Shown here: in pieces, positions 16,261-23,691 of the stretch
How positions within the stretch are numbered: position 1 is the first letter of the stretch
Layout: every line of letters starts with the position of its first letter
Origin: an uncultured Oscillospiraceae bacterium
GTDB lineage: Bacteria > Bacillota > Clostridia > Oscillospirales > Ruminococcaceae
Assembly: GCA_910579125.1 (NCBI GenBank)
Contig: CAJTTH010000025.1
Location: 1 to 46,623, forward strand
DNA length: 46,623 nucleotides
Direction of reading: 5' to 3'
Notes under the pieces: generated by a model
What the model saw: only the letters and a program-made list of their open reading frames with translations
What the model was told of the DNA's origin: nothing
The model's database searches: none
Translations under genes and position numbers: made by a program

Positions 16261-17751
16261 CTACCTCATAAGCCCCTTGACGCGCTCCATTGCCGCCAGA
16301 GCACGCGCTCTCGGAATGCTGAAATACGCGAATTTGTCCTCATATTCATCAGTGACCTGAACGCTCTCCAGAAAGTCCTTCAGCTTGGATTTCAGCCGCT
16401 CGTCATGCGAATTTTTTAGCAGCTCCGCGGCGGGCACTGCCGCCGAATAGCCCAGCTCGCTGAACTCGCCGACGTCAAGCTTTTCGACTGCTCCCGTCTG
16501 ATACGCCGCGATATTGTACCGCGCGATCCCGCCCTCAACGTCGCCGAAACAGAGCACCGCGAACATCGCCGTAAACACGGCGAACAATGCCCGCCATATC
16601 GCATAATCGCGGAATTGCAGCACGATTATCAGCACGAAAACAATCGCCAGCAGCACCATAAACCACGATGTGTACACGCGCAGCAGCGTCATTCCGTACT
16701 CGCCGATGTACATTATCATTTTCGTGAGCGCGGTTGCGATTATCAGCAGTGTGAACAGCGAGATCGCGATCGTATAAACGCGCAGCACAAGCGGCCTTGC
16801 GTCGTTATCATTTCGTCTTGTGAACGCTTGTATAAGCACGATAACTCCGAGATTTATCACTGCGATAGCGCAAAGCTCGAAAAATCCGCGCCTCGCGAAC
16901 TCCGAATAGTCAAGCGTCTTGTCAACGGCGCTCATTATATTGCCGAACTGCGTAAAAATGTAAATAAGGTAAAACACGCAAATCGGAGTTACCGCGAAAT
17001 AGGACAGTACGGGCGGCAGTACGCGGTATTCGGGAGCGTTCTCCGAATGTGCGGGAGCGCTGCCGCGCGCCGCGAATACCGCGCCGAAAAGGTACATCGC
17101 GATAGGTATCGCAAACAATATCTCACAGAATACCGAAAACGATAAATGTGGCAGATGCTCCGCAAACTCATTCATCGAATTTTCAAAAAGTTGATCGGAG
17201 CGCATTAAAAGGTACACCACAAAAAGCGTAAGCGGAAGTGCGACAAGCAATCCCAGCAGCGCGTACAGAACGTTCTTCGAGCGTGATCTTCCGCGGAATA
17301 CCGAGAATGCGCTTTTCGGCTGCCGCGCGAAGTTCTCAAACGGCCGCACCAGCACGCTCATCAGCAGATCGAGAATAAAATGCCGCCCGAAAAACTCCGC
17401 GCCGCTTATTGCGACAGTCAGGTAAAAGTACAGGATAAACGAAAACGTTGCCGCAAGGAAGTTGACGAAATAATTCGAGCTGAAAAGCGGAACGAAACAG
17501 AACACCTCCGCGACCGCGAAAACGGTGATATGACGCGGTTTCACACTCACCGACTTCACCCTGACGAAAATCGCGCCGAGCACTCCGAAAAGCGCCCAAA
17601 ATATACCGCCCCAAACGCCGCCGAAATACCGTACCGCAAAGTGCGTAAAAACAAATCCCAGTCCGAGGCTCGCCCACGCGAATACCGCGTCGGCGGCGGG
17701 TATCTTCGGCTGCTCGGCGGGAGCCGTCTGCGCGTAATTTATTTCTTCCAT
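16261..17751 (-). CDS. DUF4173 polytopic membrane protein
   Basis: The 496-residue protein has about 12 hydrophobic segments and a soluble C-terminal ~80 residues. It carries features of DUF4173 (for example RHFILDLLMSVLVRPFENF in the middle and a YEDKFAYFSIPRAR-like tail). The function of the family is unknown. The ATG at 17751 is chosen over upstream in-frame codons because GAGGAGG lies six bases before it; it begins one base after the XRE gene stop. Its position downstream of a small XRE/DUF2975 pair suggests it is the regulated output. Confidence 0.82.
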   Translation of the reverse strand: MEEINYAQTAPAEQPKIPAADAVFAWASLGLGFVFTHFAVRYFGGVWGGIFWALFGVLGAIFVRVKSVSVKPRHITVFAVAEVFCFVPLFSSNYFVNFLAATFSFILYFYLTVAISGAEFFGRHFILDLLMSVLVRPFENFARQPKSAFSVFRGRSRSKNVLYALLGLLVALPLTLFVVYLLMRSDQLFENSMNEFAEHLPHLSFSVFCEILFAIPIAMYLFGAVFAARGSAPAHSENAPEYRVLPPVLSYFAVTPICVFYLIYIFTQFGNIMSAVDKTLDYSEFARRGFFELCAIAVINLGVIVLIQAFTRRNDNDARPLVLRVYTIAISLFTLLIIATALTKMIMYIGEYGMTLLRVYTSWFMVLLAIVFVLIIVLQFRDYAIWRALFAVFTAMFAVLCFGDVEGGIARYNIAAYQTGAVEKLDVGEFSELGYSAAVPAAELLKNSHDERLKSKLKDFLESVQVTDEYEDKFAYFSIPRARALAAMERVKGLMR

Positions 17752-17752
17752 T

Positions 17753-17965
17753 TCAATCCTCCTCGTCCTCAACAAATTCCAGTATGTCGCCGGGCTGGCA
17801 TTTCAGTGCCCCGCAGAGCTTATCCAGCGTCGAAAAGCGTATCGCCTTTGCCTTTCCCGTTTTCAGTATCGACAAATTCGCGGGGGTTATCTCGATTATC
17901 TCGGCGAGCTCGTTCGAGCTTATTTTCCGCTTTGCCATCATTACGTCAAGGTTCACAATTATCAT
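17753..17965 (-). CDS. Small XRE-family DNA-binding protein (YozG-like)
   Basis: This 70-residue protein is almost entirely one helix-turn-helix of the Cro/CI type: KISSNELAEIIEITPANLSILKTG, then RFSTLDKLCGALKCQPGDIL. This compact form typically accompanies DUF2975 membrane proteins, as it does here (9-nt gap). The ATG follows GAGGTGACGTT. The likely role is regulation of its own operon, perhaps through the membrane partner; that is inference. Confidence 0.9.
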   Translation of the reverse strand: MIIVNLDVMMAKRKISSNELAEIIEITPANLSILKTGKAKAIRFSTLDKLCGALKCQPGDILEFVEDEED

Positions 17966-17974
17966 AACGTCACC

Positions 17975-18418
17975 TCATATCGTAAAGTCGTTCTCTTCGC
18001 GGATCGCGATCGCCTGCTGAAAACAGTTCTTCACCACGCGCAGTATTATCCCGAAAAATCCCGCCGCGAACACGATAACAAACGCGAACGGACGCAGCAC
18101 CGCAAAGTAAATGAATATCACCGCCACGCAGAAGCAGCAGTAGGAGATCGCGCGGAGCATCTTCACGTTCTGTTCGATAAACGCGCGGTTTTTTTGAATG
18201 TTCCAAAGCAGTACGTCAAGGCACACCAGCGCGATTATTCCCGGCGGAACGCAGCACATAAGCGTCGCCAGCAGCGGCGTATACAGCCCCTCGACGCCCG
18301 TGCGCTCCTCGTAAAGCCCGACCAGATTGGGCGCGAGTATCGCGCAGACCACAATTCCGAGGTAGCATATTTTAATTAAAATTTGCGACAGAATTATTGA
18401 TTTGTCTTTATTCCACAT
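17975..18418 (-). CDS. DUF2975 family membrane protein
   Basis: The 147-residue protein has four predicted membrane segments (about 12-30, 45-68, 88-104 and 108-126) with a basic loop between the second and third. Topology, size and the adjacent small XRE gene match DUF2975, whose function is unknown. AGGGGGT precedes the ATG. It is the first gene of a four-gene operon read from a perfect consensus promoter. Confidence 0.82.
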   Translation of the reverse strand: MWNKDKSIILSQILIKICYLGIVVCAILAPNLVGLYEERTGVEGLYTPLLATLMCCVPPGIIALVCLDVLLWNIQKNRAFIEQNVKMLRAISYCCFCVAVIFIYFAVLRPFAFVIVFAAGFFGIILRVVKNCFQQAIAIREENDFTI

Positions 18419-18447
18419 AAATTTACCCCCTAAAATTTGTTATTTGT

Positions 18448-18476
18448 ATTATAGCACTTAATTTCTCATTTGTCAA
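18448..18476 (-). promoter_or_regulatory. Consensus sigma-A promoter of the DUF2975-XRE-DUF4173 operon
   Basis: TTGACA (18471-18476), 17 bases and TATAAT (18448-18453) lie on the reverse strand, 30 nt before the DUF2975 start codon. Confidence 0.87.
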
Positions 18477-18593
18477 TAGATTTTTATTGTTTTTCGATAC
18501 TTTTTTATTAAATCTCAATTTGGGCGGCGGGCTTGTTCTTTTTCGGGGAAAGTCCGCATAAAATTAGACAAGTATATTTTTGGGGGTATGGCT

Positions 18594-18860
18594 ATGGGAG
18601 TAAGGGAACGGCTTATCGAATACGAGGAAGCGGCGGGTCGGAAATTTTCGATAACCATGACCGCCGACAACGGAAAAAACGCGGAGCTTACGGTCGAAAA
18701 CTGCCGCTGCGTGAAAAGCTGCGACGACAATTTTATCGTGCTGTCGGTTTTCGGAATGGATATCCGCGTTTCGGGAACTCCGCTCGTTATCGACAATTTC
18801 GGCATCGGCAGCATTAAAATAACGGGGAAGATACATTCGCTTACTTTTGAGGAGTGTTAA
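18594..18860 (+). CDS. yqfC: Sporulation protein YqfC (YabP/YqfC family)
   Basis: The 88-residue protein matches the YabP/YqfC family: an N-terminal RERLIEYEEAAG segment and a beta-rich core with ENCRCVKSCDDNFIVL and GTPLVIDNFGIGSIKITGKI. It is a mother-cell sporulation protein of unknown biochemical role. The ATG at 18594 is preferred to 18588 because GGGGG (18582-18586) is 7 nt before the former and adjacent to the latter. It is followed 13 nt later by yqfD, the conserved pairing. No convincing sigma-A promoter lies upstream, as expected for a sporulation gene. Confidence 0.9.
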   Translation: MGVRERLIEYEEAAGRKFSITMTADNGKNAELTVENCRCVKSCDDNFIVLSVFGMDIRVSGTPLVIDNFGIGSIKITGKIHSLTFEEC

Positions 18861-18873
18861 GGGGAGTGTTAAA

Positions 18874-20103
18874 GTGAAAAAAGAGAAAACGGGGCTTTAC
18901 TTCGGATTGGTGGACTTTTCGGGGTTCGGCGGATTTCAGGAGAAAATGCTCTCGGAGCTGCTGAACGAGGAAATAAGTGTGCGCGGCGTTCGCTTTGAGG
19001 ACGGGAAAATTCTCGGCTCGGTGTCGCCGTTCGACTATTACCGCACCGCCGAGATCGCCCGAAAAAACGGCGTAAAGCTCCGCGCGGGAAAACGCCGCGG
19101 CCTGTACTTCACGCTGTCGAAATATCACATGAGATCGGGGCTGTATATAGGATTTCTGGTGTTCGTGATGATACTCGCGATACAGCAGACGCGCGTTCAC
19201 GACATAAGCATAACGGGTGACGTTCGGCGGTCACGGGTGCTGAATATACTCGAGGAATGCGGTATTACCGAGGGCGCTCCTACCGAGAGCCTTAACATAT
19301 CGCGTGCGGAGCACAAGCTGATGCTGGAGCTGGAAAACGCCGCGTGGGTGGATGTGTCATACGAGGGCTTCCGCGTGAGCGTCCGTGTTGAAACGGCAAC
19401 CGAAAAGCCCGAGGTCGAGGACAAACAGCCGAGAAACGTCGTCGCCGCGCGTCCCGCGAAAATAGTGCGGCAGATCGTCCGCAACGGCGCGTCCGTCGTC
19501 AACAACGGCAGCGGCGTGAATACGGGCGATATGCTGGTTTCGGGAACGGTTCCCGACGGACGCGACAAGGTTCTGTTTGTCCGCTCGGACGCGGAAATTA
19601 TCGGCGAATGGAACGAAACGCAGGAGTTTTTCGTGCCGTTCAGCGAGATAATAAACGTTCCCGACGGCGAGCAAAAAAAGTTTGAATGGCTTATTCTCGG
19701 CGACGACGAGTACCCGCTTTTCTGGGGCAAAGCCGCCGCGGAAAATTCGCTTTACACCGAGGAAAAAAGGGTAGTGCGGCTTTTCGGACAGAACACTCCC
19801 ATGACAATAAAAACGGGCACTTTCACCGCGTACACCGAAAAAACGATAACAAGAAGCCCCGAGACGGCAACCTCGGAGCTAAAAAAACAAAAAGAGACCT
19901 TTGAGCAGAATTTCTACCGGGACTACGAAATAATCAACGTTACGGAAAAATTCTATCCGGAGGAGAACGGGATACGCCTTATTCTCGAGTACACTCTGCA
20001 AGGGGATATCGCGAGACCCGTGCCGATAGAATATGACGACGCGGAGCTGCCGCCCGTAAATATACCTCCGTCGGATGAGAACGAAAATCAGACTGACAGC
20101 TGA
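18874..20103 (+). CDS. yqfD: Sporulation protein YqfD
   Basis: The 409-residue protein has an N-terminal soluble domain (about 1-80), one membrane segment (about 85-105, YIGFLVFVMILAIQQT) and a large C-terminal region, as in the YqfD family of sporulation membrane proteins. After the membrane segment comes VHDISITGDVRRSRVL, reminiscent of a POTRA-like fold. The start is GTG at 18874: GGGGAG lies 7 nt upstream, whereas the in-frame TTG at 18847 would overlap yqfC and lacks a site. The last 16 nt overlap the end of the convergent gene at 20088. Confidence 0.9.
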   Translation: MKKEKTGLYFGLVDFSGFGGFQEKMLSELLNEEISVRGVRFEDGKILGSVSPFDYYRTAEIARKNGVKLRAGKRRGLYFTLSKYHMRSGLYIGFLVFVMILAIQQTRVHDISITGDVRRSRVLNILEECGITEGAPTESLNISRAEHKLMLELENAAWVDVSYEGFRVSVRVETATEKPEVEDKQPRNVVAARPAKIVRQIVRNGASVVNNGSGVNTGDMLVSGTVPDGRDKVLFVRSDAEIIGEWNETQEFFVPFSEIINVPDGEQKKFEWLILGDDEYPLFWGKAAAENSLYTEEKRVVRLFGQNTPMTIKTGTFTAYTEKTITRSPETATSELKKQKETFEQNFYRDYEIINVTEKFYPEENGIRLILEYTLQGDIARPVPIEYDDAELPPVNIPPSDENENQTDS

Positions 20104-21239
20104 GCGATCTTCGTCTGAATGCGCTTGTATTCCGAAGAGATGAGCGACGCGCCCCTCTGCTTTAAGTATATCTCGGCATATACCTTGTAATAGATTGCCC
20201 TTGTGCTGAAAAAGCGCTCCATTTTGCGTATCTGCTCGTAAGTGTAAACTGACGAAAGGAACATTACTTTTTCGCGCTCGGTCGAATTTTTTTCGAGGCC
20301 GCCCATCATTAAAAAGTCGAAGATTGTATTCAGGACGATCCTCACATCGTTCGGGGGATACGCGCCGCTCGTTATCGCTTCGCACAACTCCAGCGCGTCG
20401 TTTATCCTCGCGGCGTCCTTGGCACGCAGCCACACCGCCCTGTCGTAGACATAAAGCGCTCTGCAAAGCGACTCCTTGACACGGTCGTCACAGTGGCAGC
20501 GTATTACAAGCAGCATTCCGCGCCGAAGATTTTTGTCGGGCTCCTGCGGATAATTTCCGACCGCGAACCTCGTCGTCTCGTGGTCTAGTCTTGCCGCGTC
20601 GGTGAACTGCGCGTTCTCAACGTTCAGACAGTGCGCGAGAATTTCTGCGGCGGTCTGCTTCAGCGCGGGAAAGCCCCGCACCAGCTTTTCGAAAAAGCCG
20701 ACAGTGTAGGACGGCGAAACATACCGTCCGCCCTTTGAGAGAAATTTCTTGATGATGTCGAGCGCGTATTCCAGCGCCGCCTGTGCCATATTCCAATCGT
20801 TCTGGGAGCGTATTTTCTCCGTGCATTCGGCGAGATACCGCTCCCAATTTTCGGTATCTTTCAGTCTCAGCAAGCCTGAGATCATCAGTCCGCAGCGGCT
20901 CTCAAAGTCCTCGGGATACCAATCCAGCGCCTTTGAGAACGCCTTGAACGCGCCGCCGAAATCCCACTTCCCAAGAAACTCCTGCGCCGCCGCGCATTCG
21001 TTACGGCACTCGGACAAGCCGTAGGCGTTATCGCCCGCGTCGTCCTCGTCGATAAGCTCGCTGAGGTCGGTTTCCAGTACAAACTCGTCCGGTATCGAAG
21101 CTCTCAGCCCCGCAAGCAGCTCGTCGCGCGCGTCCGAGTAAGCGATATGCGTGCCGCAGTAGCAGCAGAATCCGCTGTCAAAGTCGCTGTCGAGCATTAT
21201 CATGCGCTGACATTTCGGGCAGACGCAATATTCAAGCAT
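20088..21239 (-). CDS. Hypothetical zinc-ribbon protein with helical repeats
   Basis: The 383-residue protein starts with a zinc ribbon, two CxxC knuckles (CPKC at about 7-10 and CCYC at about 25-28). An acidic linker and a mostly helical body follow. Residues about 85-130 (FLGKWDFGGAFKAFSKALDWYPEDFESRCG) look like a TPR-type repeat. I do not recognise a named family. GGGGGAG precedes the ATG. It lies 14 nt after ung and is the last gene of a flavin reductase-ung operon. Its 3-prime end overlaps yqfD tail to tail by 16 nt. Confidence 0.72.
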   Translation of the reverse strand: MLEYCVCPKCQRMIMLDSDFDSGFCCYCGTHIAYSDARDELLAGLRASIPDEFVLETDLSELIDEDDAGDNAYGLSECRNECAAAQEFLGKWDFGGAFKAFSKALDWYPEDFESRCGLMISGLLRLKDTENWERYLAECTEKIRSQNDWNMAQAALEYALDIIKKFLSKGGRYVSPSYTVGFFEKLVRGFPALKQTAAEILAHCLNVENAQFTDAARLDHETTRFAVGNYPQEPDKNLRRGMLLVIRCHCDDRVKESLCRALYVYDRAVWLRAKDAARINDALELCEAITSGAYPPNDVRIVLNTIFDFLMMGGLEKNSTEREKVMFLSSVYTYEQIRKMERFFSTRAIYYKVYAEIYLKQRGASLISSEYKRIQTKIAQLSV

Positions 21240-21253
21240 AGGTCGCTCCCCCT

Positions 21254-21922
21254 TTAGCTCAAACTCCAGTTTATCGGTTCGATGCCTTGAGACTTCAGAA
21301 ACTCGTTCGCCTTAACGAAATGTCCGCAGCCGAAAAAGCCGTTATACGCCGAAAGCGGGCTAGGGTGAGCGCACTGTAATATAAGGTGCTTGGGGTTGGT
21401 TATCAGCTTTGCCTTTGAACGTGCGTTGCCGCCCCACAGCAGGAAAACAATGGGCTGTTCGCGCTTATTCAGCAGCTCGATGACCTTATCCGTGAATATC
21501 TCCCAGCCGTGCCCGCGGTGGGAATTCGCCTGTCCCTCGCGCACGGTAAGTACGGTGTTCAGCATAAGCACGCCGCTTTTCGCCCACTCGACAAGCTCCC
21601 CGTGGTTCGGTATCGGCAGACCGAGCTCTGTGTTGATCTCCTTGAAAATATTCTGTAACGACGGGGGAGGGGGCGTTCCCTTTTTCACCGAGAAGCAAAG
21701 CCCGTGCGCCTGTCCCGCGCCGTGATACGGATCCTGTCCGAGAATGACCGCCTTTACGTCGCTGTATGACGTATAACGCAGCGCGTTAAAGATGTCGTTC
21801 ATGGGCGGGAATATTGTCCGCGAATTGTATTCCGATATCAGGAACTGCCGCAGCTGTAAATAGTAGTCCTTTTTGAACTCGTCCGCAAGCAGCTCGTCCC
21901 ATTCGTTTCCTATATTTACCAT
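21254..21922 (-). CDS. ung: Uracil-DNA glycosylase, family 1
   Basis: The 222-residue enzyme removes uracil from DNA in base-excision repair. The catalytic water-activating motif GQDPYHG has D64, the uracil pocket contains LCFSV, and the C-terminal DNA-intercalation motif is HPSPLSAYNGFFGCGHF with its histidine. The ATG lies one base after the flavin reductase stop, with AAGGTGA as ribosome site inside the preceding gene, so translation is coupled. Confidence 0.96.
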   Translation of the reverse strand: MVNIGNEWDELLADEFKKDYYLQLRQFLISEYNSRTIFPPMNDIFNALRYTSYSDVKAVILGQDPYHGAGQAHGLCFSVKKGTPPPPSLQNIFKEINTELGLPIPNHGELVEWAKSGVLMLNTVLTVREGQANSHRGHGWEIFTDKVIELLNKREQPIVFLLWGGNARSKAKLITNPKHLILQCAHPSPLSAYNGFFGCGHFVKANEFLKSQGIEPINWSLS

Positions 21923-21923
21923 A

Positions 21924-22535
21924 TCACTTCACCTTTTTCTTCTTTTTTGGGTTTTTCATATTGACTTTCTTGGCGCGCTTCTGCTTACACGAAAAACCGA
22001 AGCTGCCTATTTTTTTCCCGAGCGCGAAATATGTTCCGTGCGCGTAGGCGAGCAGCCCCGCCTGTTCGATCATCAGTCTGCCCTTTTCATCGAGAAGGCT
22101 GCTGTCGACGTTCACCGCGAGGATATCCGCAATAAACATATCGTGCGAGCCTTGCGGGATAACGTCCGTTACCATGCACTCGAGCGTTATTTTGCTCTGT
22201 TCGATCTGCGGCGCGGAGATATTCGCGCACGGCGCGGCAGTCAGCTTGCGCTTGGTGAGCTTATCCTCGTTTTTACCCGACTTTATCCCGCAGTAATCCA
22301 ACGACTTCACAAGCGTTGACGGCAGCATATTTATCGCGAACTCGCCGCTTTCCTTGATTATCGCGTAGGAATTGCGCTCGGGGCGCACCGAAATATATGT
22401 TCTCGGCGGATCAGAGCTGATTATTCCCGTCCACGCGACCGTAAGCGCGGCAGGCTTTTCAACGCTTCCGCATGACACAAGCACAGCGGGCACGGGAGCT
22501 AAAAGCGTTCCGCCTTTCCATGTAACCTTTTCCAT
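21924..22535 (-). CDS. Flavin reductase-like FMN-binding protein
   Basis: The 203-residue protein matches the flavin reductase-like (FMN-binding split barrel) family: APVPAVLVSC near the N-terminus, NALTVAW-like AALTVAWTGIISSDPP, and PERNSYAIIKESGEFAINML. The family includes NAD(P)H:flavin oxidoreductases and flavoredoxins. The last ~25 residues are unusually lysine rich (KQKRAKKVNMKNPKKKKKVK), not part of the usual fold, and may bind nucleic acid or acidic surfaces. AGGAG lies before the ATG. It is the first gene of a three-gene operon with ung. Confidence 0.9.
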   Translation of the reverse strand: MEKVTWKGGTLLAPVPAVLVSCGSVEKPAALTVAWTGIISSDPPRTYISVRPERNSYAIIKESGEFAINMLPSTLVKSLDYCGIKSGKNEDKLTKRKLTAAPCANISAPQIEQSKITLECMVTDVIPQGSHDMFIADILAVNVDSSLLDEKGRLMIEQAGLLAYAHGTYFALGKKIGSFGFSCKQKRAKKVNMKNPKKKKKVK

Positions 22536-22572
22536 AAAATTCTCCTAACATTTTTTATAATCCCTTTTAAAT

Positions 22573-22601
22573 ATTTTAACATAATTTCGTTACTTTTTCA
22601 A
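22573..22601 (-). promoter_or_regulatory. Sigma-A promoter of the flavin reductase-ung operon
   Basis: TTGAAA (22596-22601), 17 bases and TAAAAT (22573-22578) lie on the reverse strand, 38 nt before the ATG. It diverges from the tautomerase promoter next to it. Confidence 0.7.
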
Positions 22602-22611
22602 TAACTTATTG

Positions 22612-22640
22612 TTGAATTTTCCAAAAAAATATGCTAAAAT
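22612..22640 (+). promoter_or_regulatory. Sigma-A promoter of the tautomerase gene
   Basis: TTGAAT (22612-22617), 17 bases and TAAAAT (22635-22640) lie on the forward strand; the start would be about 25 nt before the ATG at 22673. Confidence 0.7.
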
Positions 22641-22672
22641 AATATTATCAAAATTTTTGGGGAGGAATTGAA

Positions 22673-23014
22673 ATGCCTTTTATCAACACAAAATATTCGG
22701 CAGACATAACGTCCGAGCAGGAGACCGCGATAAAATCCGCGTTTGCTAAAGATATTCAGCTTATCGGCAAGACCGAATCGTGGCTCATGCTCGGCTTTGA
22801 ACCGAACTGTTCACTGTATTTTAAGGGCGAGAAGTCCGAGAAGATCGCGTTCGTGGAGGTCAGCATTTACGGAAACGCGCAGAAGTCCGCTTACGAGGAG
22901 CTCACCGCCGCGATCTGCAAGACCCTGAACACCGTACTCGGAGTACCCGCTGACAAGGTCTACGTCAAGTATTCGCCCACCGACAACTGGGGCTGGAACA
23001 GCGGAAACTTTTAA
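22673..23014 (+). CDS. MIF-like phenylpyruvate tautomerase family protein
   Basis: The 113-residue protein is of the macrophage migration inhibitory factor family, tautomerase superfamily. Pro2, the catalytic base exposed after Met removal, is present (MPFINT). The family pattern WLMLGFEPNCSLYFKG and the C-terminal NWGWNSGNF (compare NWGWNGSTF in animal MIF) are clear. The physiological substrate in bacteria is unknown. GGGGAGG lies before the ATG. It is monocistronic with its own promoter and terminator. Confidence 0.93.
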   Translation: MPFINTKYSADITSEQETAIKSAFAKDIQLIGKTESWLMLGFEPNCSLYFKGEKSEKIAFVEVSIYGNAQKSAYEELTAAICKTLNTVLGVPADKVYVKYSPTDNWGWNSGNF

Positions 23015-23028
23015 TCGCATAAAAGCGC

Positions 23029-23064
23029 TGCCCCTCTCCGTCCGTAACGGAGAGGGGCAATTTT
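23029..23064. terminator. Intrinsic terminator between tautomerase and V-ATPase genes
   Basis: A 13-bp perfect stem (23029-23041 and 23047-23059; arm TGCCCCTCTCCGT) with a five-base loop is followed by ATTTTC on the forward strand. It ends the tautomerase transcript and faces the end of the convergent V-ATPase operon at 23064, which it may also stop. Confidence 0.85.
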
Positions 23065-23678
23065 CAGCCCGCCTTGCGGCGCTTGATGACCTTTTGTCTG
23101 GAGAACTCCTCGCGCTCTTTTTCCTCGAGAGCGTTCGTAATAAAGTGCACTTGGTTCTGAAAACGCGGTATCATAATATTTTTTAACGCATTGGCGCGTT
23201 TCTGGGTCTTTTTTATTGCGATCGCGAGCCTGTAAATGCTGTTTTCCACCTCGGCTAACCGCACCGTAAGCTCTTTAACCTTGTTAAAGCAGATATACGC
23301 ATAGTCGAACGCGGAATTTGTCAGGCTCATCGGATAGACAGGTTTTGCCGCCGGCTCGATTTCCGCGCCGATTTTCGGCAGCTCAACGCCCATTACACTG
23401 CGCACGGACAGCTTCAGCGAGTTCTCTATGGGGAATGTTTCCGCAAGCTCGCTCACCACGCCGAGCGTCGTATTCGCGTGCTGAAGCGCCTTGTACGCTT
23501 CGGAGTATGTGCTGTCGATACTTATGCGCAGCTCCTTAGCCTCGTCCGTAAGCGACACCATTTCGCGAACGAGAATATTGCGCTTTCTGTCCATAAGTTC
23601 ATAGCCGAGCTGCGCCTGCTTGAGTTGGCGCTTGGACTTTATTAAATTGCCCTTGGTCGGGAAAATCTGTTCAGCCAT
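23064..23678 (-). CDS. atpD: V/A-type ATPase subunit D
   Basis: The 204-residue subunit forms the central rotor shaft inside the A3B3 hexamer. The N-terminal helix (FPTKGNLIKSKRQLKQAQLGYELMDRKR) and C-terminal helix (KKTQKRANALKNIMIPRFQNQVHFI) form the expected long coiled coil, with a short middle domain. The tail is basic (KVIKRRKAG). It is the last gene of the nine-gene operon, 13 nt after atpB. Confidence 0.95.
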   Translation of the reverse strand: MAEQIFPTKGNLIKSKRQLKQAQLGYELMDRKRNILVREMVSLTDEAKELRISIDSTYSEAYKALQHANTTLGVVSELAETFPIENSLKLSVRSVMGVELPKIGAEIEPAAKPVYPMSLTNSAFDYAYICFNKVKELTVRLAEVENSIYRLAIAIKKTQKRANALKNIMIPRFQNQVHFITNALEEKEREEFSRQKVIKRRKAG

Positions 23679-23691
23679 TGTGCTCTCCTGT

